The notes beneath the pieces are model-generated. The model was given only the letters and a program-made list of their open reading frames with translations. It did no database searches and had not been told where the DNA came from. From positions 182,099-246,098 of the forward strand of contig NZ_JBKBHC010000009.1 in NCBI RefSeq assembly GCF_046297895.1: a DNA stretch of 64,000 nt, written 5' to 3'. The DNA comes from Ferrovibrio sp046297895. Lineage in GTDB: Bacteria > Pseudomonadota > Alphaproteobacteria > Ferrovibrionales > Ferrovibrionaceae. Both the position numbers and the translations under genes were made by a program. Of the stretch, positions 10,337-20,300 are shown one piece after another (the stretch's first letter is position 1; each line of letters opens with the position of its first letter).

Positions 10337-10830
10337 TGAAGTGGTATGCGGTCTACACCCAGCCCGGCAAGGAAATGCTGGCGGCGCGTGAGTTGGCGAA
10401 CCAGAATTTCGGCGTTTACCTGCCGGTCTATCAGAAGATGCGACGCCATGCCGGGCGCACCGGCATCGTCGATGCCCCGCTGTTCCCACGCTATCTTTTT
10501 GTCGGCATCGATACCGAAACGCAGCGCTGGCGTTCAGTGAACGGTACGCGGGGCGTGGTGGGCCTAGTCATGGGCGGCGACAGACCGATCCCGGTGCCCG
10601 ATCCGGTGATTGCCGAAATCCGTTCCCGCGAGGATGAACGGGGTTATATCCGCTTGAATCCTCCTGGCTTCCGGCGCGGCCAGACCCTGCGGATCGTCGA
10701 AGGGCCGATGGCGGATACCGAGGCGATGTTCGAGGAAGCGGTCGACGGAAATCGGGCGATTCTGCTGATTTCGCTGCTCGGGCGCCTGGTGCGGACCAAA
10801 ATGCCGCTTCGGCAGGTGGAAGCCGCCTGA
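10333..10830 (+). CDS. NusG paralogue (RfaH-like transcription elongation factor)
   Basis: A 165-residue NusG N-terminal domain protein. It opens with W-Y-A-V-Y-T-Q-P-G-K-E, typical of NusG/RfaH, contains F-P-R-Y-L-F-V near residue 55, and ends with a short KOW-like region (residues 110-160). It binds RNA polymerase and modifies pausing or termination. Specialised paralogues of this kind (RfaH, LoaP, UpxY) act on long polysaccharide or virulence operons. It is not the housekeeping nusG, which sits with secE and rplK. The start overlaps the stop of the winged-helix gene. The best local target would be the roughly 15-kb glycan operon at 26.7-41.6 kb, but no recruiting element was identified. 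Confidence 0.8.
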   Translation: MMKWYAVYTQPGKEMLAARELANQNFGVYLPVYQKMRRHAGRTGIVDAPLFPRYLFVGIDTETQRWRSVNGTRGVVGLVMGGDRPIPVPDPVIAEIRSREDERGYIRLNPPGFRRGQTLRIVEGPMADTEAMFEEAVDGNRAILLISLLGRLVRTKMPLRQVEAA

Positions 10831-10878
10831 CCAGTTCCTCCTAGCCAGCCAGCCCGTTCGGGCGTATAAGCCCGCGCC

Positions 10879-12225
10879 ATGACTAAAACCGCCCCCACAA
10901 AACCCGTTTTGGCCGCCGAACCGGCCAAGATCGGCATCGTCAGCCTCGGCTGCCCCAAGGCCCTTGTCGACTCCGAACGCATCATCACGAAGCTGCGTTC
11001 CGAGGGCTATGTCATATCGGGTTCCTACGATGCTGCCGACGTGGTTCTGGTCAACACCTGCGGTTTCCTCGACAGCGCCAAACAGGAATCGCTCGAAGCC
11101 ATCGGCGAGGCCATGCGGGAGAATGGCCGTGTTATCGTCACCGGCTGCATGGGCGTGGAAGCCGACAAGATCCGCGGGCTTTTCCCCGATGTGCTCGCCG
11201 TGACAGGCCCGCAGCAGTATGAAGCCGTGGTCGAGGCGGTGCATGATGCCGCACCGCCGGCCCATGATCCCTTCGTCGATCTGGTGCCGCCTCAGGGCAT
11301 CAAGCTGACACCACGGCACTACGCCTACCTGAAGATATCGGAGGGCTGCAATCATAGCTGCAGCTTCTGCATCATCCCGTCCATGCGTGGCAAGCTGAAA
11401 AGCCGCCAGGCCAACGATGTGCTGTTCGAAGCAGAGCGACTGGTCAAGGCCGGCGTGAAGGAGCTGCTGGTCATCTCGCAGGATACTTCCGCCTATGGTG
11501 TCGACCTGAAGCATGCAGAAAGTCAGTGGCGCGAACGCAAAGTTAAGGCCCGGCTGACCGAACTTGCCGATGCCATGGGCAGCCTGGGCGCCTGGGTGCG
11601 CCTGCATTACGTCTATCCCTATCCGCATGTCGACGAGATCATCCCGCTGATGGCGGACGGCAAGATTCTTCCCTATCTCGACATCCCCTTCCAGCATGCC
11701 GAGCCGCGCGTGCTGAAAAGCATGCGTCGCCCCGGCAATCAGGAAAAAGTGCTGGCGCGCATCAGGGCCTGGCGCGAAATCTGCCCCGATCTGGCGATCC
11801 GCTCGACCTTCATCGTCGGCTTCCCCGGCGAAACGGAATCCGATTTCGAATTCCTGCTGGACTGGCTCGATGAGGCCGAGCTCGACCGTGTCGGCTGCTT
11901 CAAATATGAGAATGTCGAGGGGGCCAGCGCCAATGATTTGCCCGGCCATGTGCCGGACGAGGTGAAGCAGGACCGCTGGGAACGCTTCATGGCGCACCAG
12001 CAGAAGATCAGCGCGAAGCGGCTGAAACGGTTTGTCGGCCGGACCATGGATGTGCTGGTTGATGAGGTGAAGCGGACCACGGCTATCGCCCGCAGCTTCG
12101 CGGACGCCCCGGAGATAGACGGCATCGTGAGGGTAAAGAATGCCGCCAACCTGCAGCCGGGCGACATGATCAAGGTGAAGATCGAAAAGGCCGGACCTTA
12201 CGATCTGAGCGGACGGCGGCTGTAA
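10879..12225 (+). CDS. rimO: Ribosomal protein S12 methylthiotransferase
   Basis: A 448-residue radical-SAM methylthiotransferase that adds a methylthio group to an aspartate of ribosomal protein uS12. The N-terminal domain carries the auxiliary cluster cysteines Cys25, Cys61 and Cys90. The radical-SAM cluster motif C-x3-C-x2-C is Cys157, Cys161 and Cys164. A TRAM domain closes the protein, with the typical ending of a charged strand then L-S-G-R-R-L. Length and all six cysteines match RimO, and the S-L-G-C-P-K-A-L-V-D opening separates it from MiaB. It stands alone between the NusG-like gene and the secretin-like gene. Confidence 0.95.
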   Translation: MTKTAPTKPVLAAEPAKIGIVSLGCPKALVDSERIITKLRSEGYVISGSYDAADVVLVNTCGFLDSAKQESLEAIGEAMRENGRVIVTGCMGVEADKIRGLFPDVLAVTGPQQYEAVVEAVHDAAPPAHDPFVDLVPPQGIKLTPRHYAYLKISEGCNHSCSFCIIPSMRGKLKSRQANDVLFEAERLVKAGVKELLVISQDTSAYGVDLKHAESQWRERKVKARLTELADAMGSLGAWVRLHYVYPYPHVDEIIPLMADGKILPYLDIPFQHAEPRVLKSMRRPGNQEKVLARIRAWREICPDLAIRSTFIVGFPGETESDFEFLLDWLDEAELDRVGCFKYENVEGASANDLPGHVPDEVKQDRWERFMAHQQKISAKRLKRFVGRTMDVLVDEVKRTTAIARSFADAPEIDGIVRVKNAANLQPGDMIKVKIEKAGPYDLSGRRL

Positions 12226-12294
12226 ATCGTTAATATTTCATTCCCGGCAGCGCCAAATACCCCAAATCGTCCAGTTAAGTATTTTTAAGAATTT

Positions 12295-12312
12295 CCCGCG
12301 TTAATTTGCGGG
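12295..12312 (+). terminator. Weak stem-loop after rimO
   Basis: A CCCGC/GCGGG stem of 5 bp with an 8-base loop lies 70 bases after rimO and is followed by an A/T-rich run without a clear U tract. It may end rimO transcripts or be chance. The surrounding 12226-12408 interval is conspicuously AT-rich and probably also holds the promoter of the secretin-like gene. Confidence 0.25.
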
Positions 12313-12408
12313 TAATAATAATTATATTTCATGCAACTATGGAATTTGTTCTGAACGGTTGCACGCCGGTCAGATCCGTAAAGCAAAAAACAAAACTCGG
12401 GGACTCCA

Positions 12409-14253
12409 ATGGATCGACGCTGGAACAAATCTCTGGCCGCCGCACTGGCCTTGGCATTGGCGGGCTGCGCCTCAACCGAAACGGCCGGCCCGGCCCCGAT
12501 CCCTCTACCAGAACCGACCGCCTATCTCGCCGAGGTTCGCGGCAAGCGCGACAAGACGCTGAACGCCCCCGATATCGAACAAGGCATCCAGGCTCTGGAA
12601 GCCCGCAAGCTGACTGACGCCTCCCGTGCCTTCAACCGCGCCCTTAAATACGATCCGACCAATGCCGGCCTGCATTTCCTCAACGCTCTGACCTATCACC
12701 TGATGGCTGCGGATGGCGACACCAGCCGTCTGGAATTCGCCAAGATCGGCTATGAGCAGTCGCTGAAATTCGACCCCGCCAACGCCTGGGCCGCCTACCA
12801 GAAGGGCCTGGTCGAGTATCGCCTGCAAGCCTTTGCCGAAGCGCAGGATTCCTTCGCCTATGCCGCCTCTTTCCAGCCTGACAATCGGGAAATCCTGACT
12901 GCGCTGACCGCGGCATCCTATCAGTTGCAGGATCTGCGTACGGCCACAGCCGCGATGAAACGCCTGGTCGACAACGAGCAGCCCGATGCCACCACCCTGC
13001 GCAATGCCGTGGTCGTATTCGGTGCCGTCGGCGAATTCCAGGAAGCCGAAAACTCGCTCAGCCGGTTGGCCAGCCTCGACGATGGCAGCGCCTATCGTCG
13101 CCAGCGCCTGCAGCAGCGCCTGAGCGAATGGCGGCGCCTGCATGACCGGCTGCCGCAACTGGCACAGGCCGACATCCTGGGCACCGACAACACGACCGAA
13201 GGCGTCAGCCCATCCCAGTCCGGCGACAGCAGCTACTCTGGCTCTGGCACATCGGACTCCTCGTCATCCGCGGCCAAGCCCGGCAAGACACCGCGCATGG
13301 TGCAGGCCGATGTGGTGATCATCCGCACCCAGGAACTGGCCACCAGCCGCCGCGGCTTCAACCTCCTCGATGGCCTGCAGCTGCAGTATCAGGGCAACAT
13401 CGTCACTTACAATTTCAACAATAACACTGCCGGAAAGGACAGAAACTGGACCCGCTCCCACGCCCTGACCGTGCCGGCCGTCACCTACAACCTGAACATC
13501 TTCAACGATACGGGTAATCTCAGCGAGGTGCTGGCACGGCCGACCCTGGTTGCCACGGAAGGCAAGAAATCGGAGTTTTTCCACGGAGCGGTCTGGCATG
13601 TGGAACTTTCGTCCAGCGCCGCTGCCGGCGTTAGCGGCGACGTGACCGATGTGCCGATCGGCATCCGGCTGGAACTGACCCCCAGTTTCGTCGCGGCGGA
13701 CAGGATTCAGCTTGATGTGACCGCAGCGCGCGCCTCCATTGAAAGCCGCGCCTCGGAAGCGGCCTTCAACAATTTTGCCCAGACCACCAAGACAACGGTC
13801 ACTGCCAATGTGGTGATGGAATTCGAACAGACCCTGGTTCTGTCCGGCCTGAGCGAAAAGGAAACCGCAGTTTCCAGGTCCGGCGTGCCCATCCTGCAGG
13901 ACCTGCCGATCATACAATATGCCTTTTCCAACAAGACAACGACCGACATCAACAACTCGATCCTGATCCTGATCACGCCGCGCGCGCCGCGGTTCACCGA
14001 AGCCGATGGCTCGCCGAAACTGGGCGAGGCGCCGCCGCAGGCTCCGGCACCCGGCGCAAACCTGAACAGGCTGCAGGCGCGTTCCGACTGGGCCTTCAAA
14101 CCGGCTCCCAATCTCGACGCCGTCATGAACCACCTGAAGAATCGCCGCTTCTTCCGCGAGTTCCGGTCCGGTGACGTCACGCTCGAACAATGGGACAGCC
14201 CGGATAGCCTGAAGTACAAGATCCTGCAGGCGATCGATATGATCTATTTCTAG
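12409..14253 (+). CDS. Lipoprotein with TPRs and a secretin (GspD/PilQ-type) domain
   Basis: A 614-residue outer-membrane lipoprotein candidate. A signal peptide ends in the lipobox L-A-G-C with lipidated Cys20. Residues about 55-240 hold TPR-like helical repeats (A-F-N-R-A-L-K-Y-D-P, Y-E-Q-S-L-K-F-D-P-A-N-A). A Ser/Gly-rich linker spans about 262-287. A secretin core follows at about 370-535, ending with the family signature S-G-V-P-I-L-Q-D-L-P-I-I-Q-Y-A-F-S and I-L-I-L-I-T-P-R. A 70-residue tail could be a pilotin-type segment. Secretins form gated outer-membrane rings for type II, type IV pilus or phage-like export. No ATPase, pseudopilin or inner-membrane partner is nearby, so this is an orphan. 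It converges on the giant secreted protein gene. Confidence 0.8.
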   Translation: MDRRWNKSLAAALALALAGCASTETAGPAPIPLPEPTAYLAEVRGKRDKTLNAPDIEQGIQALEARKLTDASRAFNRALKYDPTNAGLHFLNALTYHLMAADGDTSRLEFAKIGYEQSLKFDPANAWAAYQKGLVEYRLQAFAEAQDSFAYAASFQPDNREILTALTAASYQLQDLRTATAAMKRLVDNEQPDATTLRNAVVVFGAVGEFQEAENSLSRLASLDDGSAYRRQRLQQRLSEWRRLHDRLPQLAQADILGTDNTTEGVSPSQSGDSSYSGSGTSDSSSSAAKPGKTPRMVQADVVIIRTQELATSRRGFNLLDGLQLQYQGNIVTYNFNNNTAGKDRNWTRSHALTVPAVTYNLNIFNDTGNLSEVLARPTLVATEGKKSEFFHGAVWHVELSSSAAAGVSGDVTDVPIGIRLELTPSFVAADRIQLDVTAARASIESRASEAAFNNFAQTTKTTVTANVVMEFEQTLVLSGLSEKETAVSRSGVPILQDLPIIQYAFSNKTTTDINNSILILITPRAPRFTEADGSPKLGEAPPQAPAPGANLNRLQARSDWAFKPAPNLDAVMNHLKNRRFFREFRSGDVTLEQWDSPDSLKYKILQAIDMIYF

Positions 14254-14280
14254 AGCTGCGCCCGGCAGCAGGCAGCGAAA

Positions 14281-14313
14281 AAGCGGTCCCCGTTCTGCGG
14301 GGACCGCTTTTTT
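14281..14313. terminator. Bidirectional intrinsic terminator
   Basis: A perfect 12-bp stem (14281-14292 with 14298-14309) and a TTCTG loop are followed by a six-T run on the plus strand. On the minus strand the stem is preceded by five A residues (14278-14282), which give a T run for transcripts going the other way. It sits in the 73-bp gap between the convergent secretin-like gene and the giant gene and should end both. Confidence 0.92.
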
Positions 14314-14326
14314 CTTGGCTGACCGC

Positions 14327-17300
14327 CTACTCGCTGAGCAGGTACTCGAAGCTGGTGGCCGTGGCCACGCTCTCGCCCTGCGCGAAACGGCATACGCCGC
14401 CGGATGCCGAGCCGAGCCTGACCTGGTTCTGCACCACCGTGCGGCAGGCATATCGCAGATCCAGCCCCTTGCGGGCAGCATGAATGGCATCGAATGGCGC
14501 ACTTGGACCGCCGAAGCCAGCCCATTTCGGCTTGGCAACGGATTTCAGCACCTCGAAATTTTTCACCCGCTGCACCCGGCCGTCATCGCCCGGGATGGCA
14601 CAGTCGCCCAGGCGGTCGATCTGGCCGATCCAGGATTCCGCGTTCAGCCCGGCGGCGGCGGCCGGGCCGCTGGCCGGCGCCGACACGCGGCACAGGAACG
14701 TGGCGTCCGTCTGACCCGCCGGCGCGCCTTCGGCGGCGTTGTAGGCCGCCAGCCGGCTTGGCGGTCGCACGCCCGTATCGGCAAAAATGTGGTTGTTGGT
14801 GGCAACGATCCACGGATTGTCGGCCGGGCCGCCGCTGATCCGCAGGGCATTGCTGCCGGCGCTCGGCTCTAGCGCCCAGGCCTGGCCGTTCCAGCGATTT
14901 ACCTGGAACTTGTCGTCGATCATCCAGGCCGTGCCGTCAGCCCCGAAGCTGACATCGATGGCTGTGCCGGGCAACTGACGCCACTGTTTGCCATTGCCGG
15001 CATAAACCTGTTTTTCAGCGGACGCGAACAGGATTTCACCGCCCGGACCCACATCGACCGTCACCGCATCTGCAGGCGCGGCAACGGCCTGCCAGGCCGA
15101 ACCGCCCCAGCGGTACAGCTTCTTGTCCCGACCGGCGATCCAGACCTCGCCATCGGCGCCGATACCGACATCGAAGGCCTTGCCTGGCCTCTTCTGCCAG
15201 TTGCCGCGACCATTGCCTGACAGGACGTCACCGTCAGCAGTCACGAACCACACCTCGCCATTCGGGCCGACATCCACCGTAGCGGCCGTCTTCACCGCCA
15301 TGGCCGGCGCAGCCCACCGCCCGCCTTGCCACTGATACAGATTGCGGTCGGTACCCACCATCCAGACGCTGCCATTGGCGCCAACACCGATATCGATGGC
15401 CCGTCCGATTTCGCCGCGCCAGACCACCGGCTTGGGCGGCGGTGCCGCCTGACTGGCATCGGTCGCGGCCCATTGTGCGGGCGGCGGCGGGAGGGCGAAG
15501 CCCAGAATCTGGTTCGACGTCCCGCTGCACATGGTCTGCGCAGCCATCCACTGATTGCGGTTGACCGGGTTGGGCACAATATCGAAACACAGCTTGCTGT
15601 TCAGGTTCCGCAACTGCATGCCGCCGGCCGCTGGCAGTTTCTGCCAGAACATGTCGTTGGAATGATCGCAGGGACGGCTGACCAGCAGGCTGCCCGCACG
15701 CTGCTCCAGCGGGAGCAGGCAGTTTCCGCTGTGGTCCGTGATCTTGACGAAATCACTGCCGTCAACCGTCGTCTCCACGTAGTTCAGCTTCATGCCGGCG
15801 GCCCATGGTGCCGCCGCACTGTCCGTCGCCACATCGCAGGCAATGGCGAAGACCGGGTTGTACTTGGTGTTCACGCTCAGGAACGGATGGGCCTGGCGAC
15901 TGAAATCATACGCACCGACGCACAGCCCCGAACGCTGGGATGCCAGCGGTACGTTGCCATGGAACACTGGCTTGGCCTGCTTCAGCGGCAGGAAAGCCTG
16001 CGCATCCGAACCATCGCAGGGCGCCCACTGGCTGGCCGACTTGCCTGGCGCCGCGCTGGGATCGGGGAAATGCACGCATTTCTGGGTCTTGCGATTGGCA
16101 AGGTTATAGAATTGTGGATCATGGCTCACCACGCGCCAGTGCATGTTCTGATCCGTCCGCTGGCAGGCATTGATGATCAGCGGCACATTCAGATTGCCGA
16201 GAGCGCCGGACGGGATCAGGCAGAGCGGGCCGCTTCTTATGAAGGCATAGCCTGCATCGAGGGGCTCGGTTGTCCAACGCTGTGCCGGGTCACCTTCATT
16301 GCAGGGCTGCTGCAGTACGGCATTGCCGGCCGCCGTTAGGCACAAGCCGCTATGGCCGACTTCGAGCATTGTGCTTTCCAGGCGGAAGCTGGGAGGGGCC
16401 ACATCTAGGCTGGACTTGATGCTGCTTTGCAGCGTCTTGGTCACCTCGTCATCCCGCGCCTCCATGGCCTTCTGCAGATCGGCCTGACGCTGATTGACGG
16501 CGGCGAATTCCTTCTGATGTTTGGCCATTTCCGCTTGGTTCGACGTATTCAGGTCATTCATTAGTGTCGCGACGGATTCGCGGAACTTGTCGGCGATTGG
16601 GCCCGGAATATCCTTCAGGCCGGTATTGACCACGAAGTTGACGATCTGCAGGCCGACATAGCCCAGTTCCTTGGCGTCATAGGCAGGATCCTTGAGCTTG
16701 AAGACGAAGCTGCCCTTGATCGGCTGACTGAAGATGGCGTAGTCCATGTTCAGCAGCCAGGGTTCGTCATTCTTGATCGAGCCGCTCAGGCTGCCGGAGA
16801 AGGCCACATCGTTGATCACGATCGGCTTGGCCCCCTGCAGGCCGTTGATGGCGGAATCGACGATCCGCTGGGCGAAATCGTCCAGCCTTTCGACGCCCTC
16901 AATGGCAAGCTGAGCGGCCTTGAGTGCGGCCAGCGCGACTTCCTCGGCTGCCAGCGGGCCGGCGACACGCGGATCGAGATCGACTGGAATGGTGTCAACG
17001 GCTTTTCGGGCGGCATCCAGCACGCCATCGGCAACTGTTTTTGCCGCCTCATATGCGAGGTATTCCGCCTCGTATTTGGCCTTGCAGGCCAGCTGATACC
17101 AGTGGCAATGGTTGCGGTGGCTGCGGGCATCATCCGCATCACCCTGCAGTTCATTGACCCGCGCCTCCGCCGCATTAATGGCGTTCTCGGCGCGGTTGCG
17201 TTCGGCGCGCACGATCGCACGCTCCTTTTGCACGGTGGCATCGAGGCCGTCGACCTTGGCCTGAGCATCCTTCACGGCCTGTTCGGCGGCCTGGAAAGCC

Positions 17301-20300
17301 GCCTTCACGTCGGCAAGCACGGCATCGACCTGGCCCTTCACCGTCTTTTCCAGCCAGCCGGCAAAATCCGAGTGCTGGATTTCGCCGTTGATCAGGAAAT
17401 CGGGGTTGCTGGCCTTGCCGGTTCGCACGTCGTAGCCAACGCCTTCCACCAGCAGCTTGCCCTTGCCCAGCAGGCCGAAATCGCTGTCCATCTCGAACAT
17501 CACCTTGGCAGGGATGACGAACTGGACGGCAACGCTTTCCTTCAGACCCAGGAAATCGACATTGCCATTGACCTTGAAATACGGATCCGACGTGGGTCCG
17601 ATGGCAACATCGATATTGTTGTTCTGCAGCTTGAGCGGACCCAGGTCCATGTCGGCGATGGCGCCTTTCATGGCAAGGCCGGCCGTCTCAGAAATACTGA
17701 GCAGCGCGTTGCCCAGATTGTGATCCATGAAGGACAGGCTGCCCTGGGCGGCGAAACCGGCATTGATGATGCCCAAATCCGGGTCCTCGGCACCCGGGGT
17801 GGCGAAAGCCAGCTTCACATTGTGCAACTCGAAACCGGGGATGTTGTCAGCCTTGAACTTGTCGTTCTTGCCCGCAATCGCCTCGATCAGTTCGGCGATC
17901 TCCACCACGCCCAGCGAGGTGATCGCGCCGGCGAAGGCGATCGATTTCGGCACCCCCAGAAGCTCCGGATCGGGCTCGATATCGGCAGCCATCTGGATAG
18001 TCTCGGGCCCGATCGTGGTGGTACCCTTGAAGCCGAGCTTGACCGAGCCGTCCGGCGACACGCCGGCCTTGAGCGCCACATTGGCCAGCGTCAGCGCCTT
18101 GATGCTGAAAGGCTTCTCCCATTTGCCGTCCATCTCGCCTTCGATGTCGAAGGTCACATCGGCCTCGTTGACCTCCATCTCCACCTTGGTGGCGAAGACA
18201 AGCTGGTCGTCGCCGGCTTTCACCTGCATGTCGACCTCGATGCCGACCTCGACCGCTTCTTCCGTCAGGGTGACGAAGAAAGCCGGCTGTATGCTTTCCG
18301 GCCAGTGCATGAATTTCGGCAGCCCGCCGGGTTTGCCGAATTTTGGCAGGAAAGCCTCGATCTTGACCAGCGGCGTGCCGCCGAAGATACCGCCCAGTTC
18401 GCCCATGATGAAAGTGGCGCTGCCCAGACCCAGCTTGCCGAAGGCCTTCTTGGCATCGTCGCTGGCGCTCGGATCGAATACGGCCGCCAGGGTGAGGCCG
18501 TCGGTCACGGTCGTCGCGCCGGGGTGGATATCCAGGATGGGTTTCAGCAGCGGCCGCGCGAAATCCGGCAGGCCTGCCGGATTCAGCTGCAGACCGTTCT
18601 CGCTGAGCATAAACAGCGAATGGGTCAGCGGCATCTTCTTGAGAATACCGGTCTTGTCGAACGGAATCAGGTCGCCCAGCGTCTTGCCATCGCGCTCCAG
18701 GATCATCGTCCAGCCGCTGGTGCCGTTCGGGCTCGGCGCATTGATCAGCGCGGTGTTGAACACCTTGCCGTCCAGGATCGCGCCGGCGCCGATGCCGGCC
18801 GTCGAGATCACCAGATCCTTAAGGCCGAACTTGCTGGCATAGGGGATGCCCTTCAGCACGGGGATATCTGATAGGTCGATCTGGCTGGCGATACGGACCT
18901 CACCGCTGGACAGCTTGCCGCCATCGATGGTGAAGGCAACATCGGCCGGCAGGGCGGTCTTCTTGCCCAGGCCGACATTGCCCGAGAGGCTGAGCGCCAG
19001 TTCGCGCGAACCGCCGGTCGCCGATTTCAGATCGAAATCGACGGCCAGGCCGGTCAGGCTCAGCCAGGGGATATCCAGCGGGGCATGCCAGTCGCCGCCC
19101 GAGCCCTTGAAGGATATCTCGCTGCCCGCGGTGTGCTTGGTGAAATCGAACTCGCCCGGCAGCGACAGATTGGCGCTGCCCACCTTGAAGCCGAAGGTGG
19201 TCGGGATCGAGATGGTCGGCTGGTTGTTCTTGCTGCTGATACTCAGCTTCGGTGTGTGGAAGCCGATGCCATCGGGGATGCCCGGAATGGTGATGTTCGG
19301 CAGGCTGCCGGTGAGGTTCAGGCTGGACAGCCAGCTGCTCGCACCGGAACCGCCGCCCGAGCCGCCGCCTGAGCCGCTGGCCGACAGGAAACGCGGATCG
19401 ACGGCGCCGGTGATCGGGATGCTCTTGCTGATACCCAGCGAGCCCATGACATCGCCAAGGCTCGACCCGCTTTTGGCTTCGAACATGCTGAATATATTAG
19501 CGCCACTCGTGAGCGTGACGGTTTCGCCTGCCACCGCCTTCACCTTGTCGGCCACGATGGCCGGCAGCGCGGTCGACTTGACCGCGCCAACCACACCGTC
19601 CTTGGGCACAACGACCAGCGCCATATCAGCGAAGGAGATATCGGTGAGCGGCGTGCCGGACGCGCCCGGGATACTGTCGCCAAGATTGAAATTCGACAGG
19701 GCCAGGGCGATATGCGCCTTCTTCTGCGGATCGGGGTGGTAGACGAGGATATCCACCTCCTCGGTCTTGTATTTCATCTTCGCGCCGACCTGCAGGCGGG
19801 TCAGCTTGACCTCGGTGATGGAAAAATCATCCAGGCCGGGGATCGAATTCCCCGCACCCAGCAGCTGCGAGATGGTCAGGGCGTCGGTGATGGTGACCGT
19901 GTAGTCCGGCGTGCCGTCGCCCGCGTTCTTCACCAGCTCGGCGGTCACGCTGACCGGCTTGTTTTGCAGCGTGGCATTGGCCTTGGCATCGAAAGACCAG
20001 TCGGCCGCCGTCTTGGCCGCCGTGAAGCTGCCGCCATTCAGGGTGAAGCCGGGGAAGTCGACCATCTTCGCCGACTTGAACGCCGCCGTGATGGTGGGCT
20101 CCCAGTTGCCGCCCTGGTTCTTGGCCGCCAGCTTGAAGCCGTCCATCTCGAAGCCGCTGGCCCGCGGCAGCGCCTTCAGCGCCGGCAGGTCGGCCATCGT
20201 CAGGGCGCCGGTGAAATCCAGGCTGGCGTTGCTGAGCTGGCGATTCTGGACCTCGAGTGCGGCGGCAACCTGCAGCGGCGCCTTGCCCAGGCCGGTCGCC

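Noticed and set aside
10333..10830. Housekeeping nusG
   Set aside because: Not next to secE/rplK, shorter and diverged, and coupled to a specialised regulator.
17102..18871. 589-codon plus-strand frame opposite the giant gene
   Set aside because: Same antisense pattern; the minus-strand reading has coherent domain content through this stretch.
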